Shown piece after piece: positions 14,784-16,530 of a stretch of 16,530 bases of DNA (within the stretch, counting starts at the first letter, position 1; every line of letters begins with the position of its first letter). Source of the DNA: Treponema sp. UBA6988 (GTDB taxonomy: Bacteria; Spirochaetota; Spirochaetia; Treponematales; Treponemataceae); contig DJYC01000108.1 of assembly GCA_002448445.1 (NCBI GenBank), positions 1-16,530 of the forward strand. Reading direction: 5' to 3'. Under the pieces are notes generated by a model. That model was not told where the DNA came from. It did no database searches and worked only from the letters and a program-made list of their open reading frames with translations. The position numbers were made by a program, and so were the translations under genes.

Positions 14784-15545
14784 ATGGTTTATTTTATTGG
14801 GGCAGGTCCAGGTGCTGCTGATTTGATTACTGTCCGCGGTCTTTCCTTGTTGCAAAAAGCTGATTGTGTAATTTATGTCGGTTCCCTTGTTAACAAAGAA
14901 TTACTTTTAAATTGCAAAAAAGAATGTGCACTTTATGATAGCGCAAAGATGACTTTGGAAGAAGTTATTGATGCAATAAAAAAATCTTCTCCAAAAGAAA
15001 AAGTTGTTGTTCGCCTTCATTCTGGAGACCCTTGCATTTATGGGGCAATACGGGAACAGATGGATATATTGGATTCCTGTGGCATTCCCTATGAATCCGT
15101 TCCTGGAGTAAGCTCCTTTTGTGCAGCTGCAGCTTCCCTTGGTATTGAGTATACGCTTCCTGATGTTTCGCAGAGTGTTATAATCACGCGTGTGGTGGGA
15201 AGGACACCAGTTCCTGAGCGGGAAAGCATCCGCTCTTATGCCATGCACAAGTCAACAATGGTGGTGTTTCTGAGTACATCCCTTGTGGAAGATTTGCAGC
15301 GGGAACTTTTGGCTGGCGGATATTCGGAAGATACTCCTGCTGCGGTAGTTTATAAGGCGTCATGGAAGGAAGAAAAAAAGATGGTCTGTACTGTTGCAAC
15401 TCTTTCAAAGACTGTAAGAGATGCCGGAATAAAAAATTCTGCCCTTATGATTATAGGCGATTGTGTTACGCATAAAAACTATATGAAGTCAAAATTGTAC
15501 GACGAAACTTTTTCAACGGAATTCAGGATGGCAAAGACCAAGTGA
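14784..15545 (+). CDS. cbiF: Cobalt-precorrin-4 C11-methyltransferase
   Basis: 253 residues. A SAM-dependent tetrapyrrole methyltransferase with the N-terminal glycine loop VYFIGAGPGAADLITVRG (residues 2-19), YVGSLVN, and the RLHSGDPCIYGA motif at 77-88. GIPYESVPGVSSFCAAAA and ITRVVGRTPVPERESI are typical of CbiF/CobM rather than CbiH, CbiL or CbiE. It adds the C11 methyl group during ring modification. ATG 14784 is chosen over the in-frame GTG 14757 because AGGAGGAG at 14769-14776 sits 7 nt upstream and the family begins at this MVYFIGAG. It starts 1 nt after the cbiD stop; its own stop overlaps the next start as GTGA. Confidence 0.95.
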   Translation: MVYFIGAGPGAADLITVRGLSLLQKADCVIYVGSLVNKELLLNCKKECALYDSAKMTLEEVIDAIKKSSPKEKVVVRLHSGDPCIYGAIREQMDILDSCGIPYESVPGVSSFCAAAASLGIEYTLPDVSQSVIITRVVGRTPVPERESIRSYAMHKSTMVVFLSTSLVEDLQRELLAGGYSEDTPAAVVYKASWKEEKKMVCTVATLSKTVRDAGIKNSALMIIGDCVTHKNYMKSKLYDETFSTEFRMAKTK

Positions 15546-16530
15546 TAGCAATAATTTCTTTTACGGACAAGGGAAAATCTCTGGCAAAAAATATTGCGGA
15601 AAAATATTGCGCGCATGGATTTGAATGCAGCGTAAGTTCTGCAAAAAAAGACCTTTCAGAAAACTACGTAAAAACAGAAGAGTGGGTTGCTAAAAACTTT
15701 AAGAGCGGGAATTTTCTTTTGTTTATAGGAGCCTGTGGAATTGCTGTACGGGCAATCGCGCCTTTTGTAAAAGACAAGGCATCTGATCCTGCTGTTGTTG
15801 TTATGGACGAAGCCGCAAATTTTGCCATGCCGATTCTTTCTGGTCATTTGGGTGGTGCCAATGATTTTGCCCGAAAGCTTTCCGAACTTACAGGAGCCCA
15901 GCCTGTTATTACTACGGCCACCGATGTTAACAACTTGTTTTCTGTTGATTCATTTGCAAAAGAAAACTCTATGAAAATTTCAGACATGCTTCTTGCAAAG
16001 GAATTTTCAGCCAGGGTTTTAAAAGAAAAAAAATGCAAAGTTTTACTGCCAGATGAAATTTTTGATTGTCTAAAAATTGACGGTGACATACCAAAAGAGC
16101 TTGACTTTGCCAAAACTTCTGAAGCTGGAAAGTCCATGCTTAAAGTAATCGTTTCGCCATTTAAAAACAAAGAAGATAAGTCGGTCTTGCGCCTTGTTCC
16201 AAGATGTATTGTCCTGGGGGTTGGTTGCCGTAAGGGAAAAGATCCAAAAGAGTTTAAAGATTTCATTCTCCGCGAATTGAATAAAATTTCCCTTGATATG
16301 AATTCAATTGCTGCGCTTTGTTCCATAGATTTAAAGCGGGATGAAGAAGCCTTGCTTTCTTTTTCTAAAGATTATGACATTCCTTTAAGATTTTTTTCTT
16401 CAGAGGAGCTTTCTGCTGTTAAGGGGGAGTTTTCAACATCTAATTTTGTTAAAGAAGTTACTGGTGTGGATAATGTTTGCGAGCGGAGCCTTTTTGCTTA
16501 TGGTGCAAAAAAAATAATTTTAAAAAAATG
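15542..16530 (+). CDS. cbiG: Cobalt-precorrin-5A hydrolase, 3' partial
   Basis: The frame is open from GTG 15542 to the right edge (329 codons plus two bases) with no stop. CbiG opens the delta-lactone ring of cobalt-precorrin-5A and releases acetaldehyde, a step specific to the anaerobic pathway. The N-terminal region starts IAIISFTDKGKSLA and carries FIGACGIAVRAIAPFV (residue 61 onward), VVMDEAANFAMPILSGHLGG (His at 102) and TTATDVNNLFSVD. The C-terminal CbiG/CobE-like region has VLGVGCRKGK (224-233), LDMNSIAALCSIDLK, and a final CERSLFAYGAKK. By comparison with the family only a few dozen residues or fewer are missing. The start overlaps the cbiF stop (GTGA). The organisation suggests that cbiH and other cbi genes follow outside the window. 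Confidence 0.93.
   Translation, partial: MIAIISFTDKGKSLAKNIAEKYCAHGFECSVSSAKKDLSENYVKTEEWVAKNFKSGNFLLFIGACGIAVRAIAPFVKDKASDPAVVVMDEAANFAMPILSGHLGGANDFARKLSELTGAQPVITTATDVNNLFSVDSFAKENSMKISDMLLAKEFSARVLKEKKCKVLLPDEIFDCLKIDGDIPKELDFAKTSEAGKSMLKVIVSPFKNKEDKSVLRLVPRCIVLGVGCRKGKDPKEFKDFILRELNKISLDMNSIAALCSIDLKRDEEALLSFSKDYDIPLRFFSSEELSAVKGEFSTSNFVKEVTGVDNVCERSLFAYGAKKIILKK

Noticed and set aside
15844..16326. 160-codon minus-strand open frame
   Set aside because: Antisense to cbiG, which has clear family motifs through the same interval.

Overview
The window looks like a chromosomal piece of a low-to-moderate-GC anaerobe. A Treponema-like spirochaete fits best: strictly anaerobic enzyme types, spirochaete-style lipoprotein signals and an anaerobic cobalamin pathway. 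This assignment is inference; no rRNA or other phylogenetic marker is present.

Layout. (1) Bases 1-3981 hold the 3' part of a very large 2-hydroxyacyl-CoA dehydratase activase-type protein, with two ATPase/iron-sulfur modules in tandem followed by HgdB-like (DUF2229-type) regions. (2) Bases 3982-4553 hold no convincing gene. They contain a GC-rich stretch, several inverted repeats that may form a structured RNA, T-tracts and a promoter. (3) Bases 4554-4862 encode a small free-standing glycogen-binding (CBM48/E-set) protein. It converges on rlpA (4964-5674, minus strand), and the gap between them holds two kinds of tandem repeat and a hairpin. (4) Bases 5675-6047 are intergenic and dominated by an imperfect palindrome of about 250 bp. 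(5) From 6048 a promoter and a cobalamin riboswitch lead into a long co-directional operon that runs off the right edge: exported cbiK, an unrecognised two-domain membrane-anchored protein, a BtuF-like lipoprotein, a BtuC-like permease, a BtuD-like ATPase with an extra C-terminal domain, cbiP, cbiC, cbiD, cbiF and cbiG.

How it works together. Low cobalamin should release the riboswitch and switch on both corrinoid (or related tetrapyrrole) uptake and de novo synthesis. CbiK, CbiD and CbiG mark the anaerobic, early-cobalt-insertion route. From the binding-protein gene onward, adjacent genes overlap or lie within 1 nt, which suggests translational coupling. The least explained parts are the exported chelatase plus the unknown two-domain protein at the head of the operon, the C-terminal domain of the ATPase, the long palindrome just before the promoter, and the possible structured RNA near 4187-4368.
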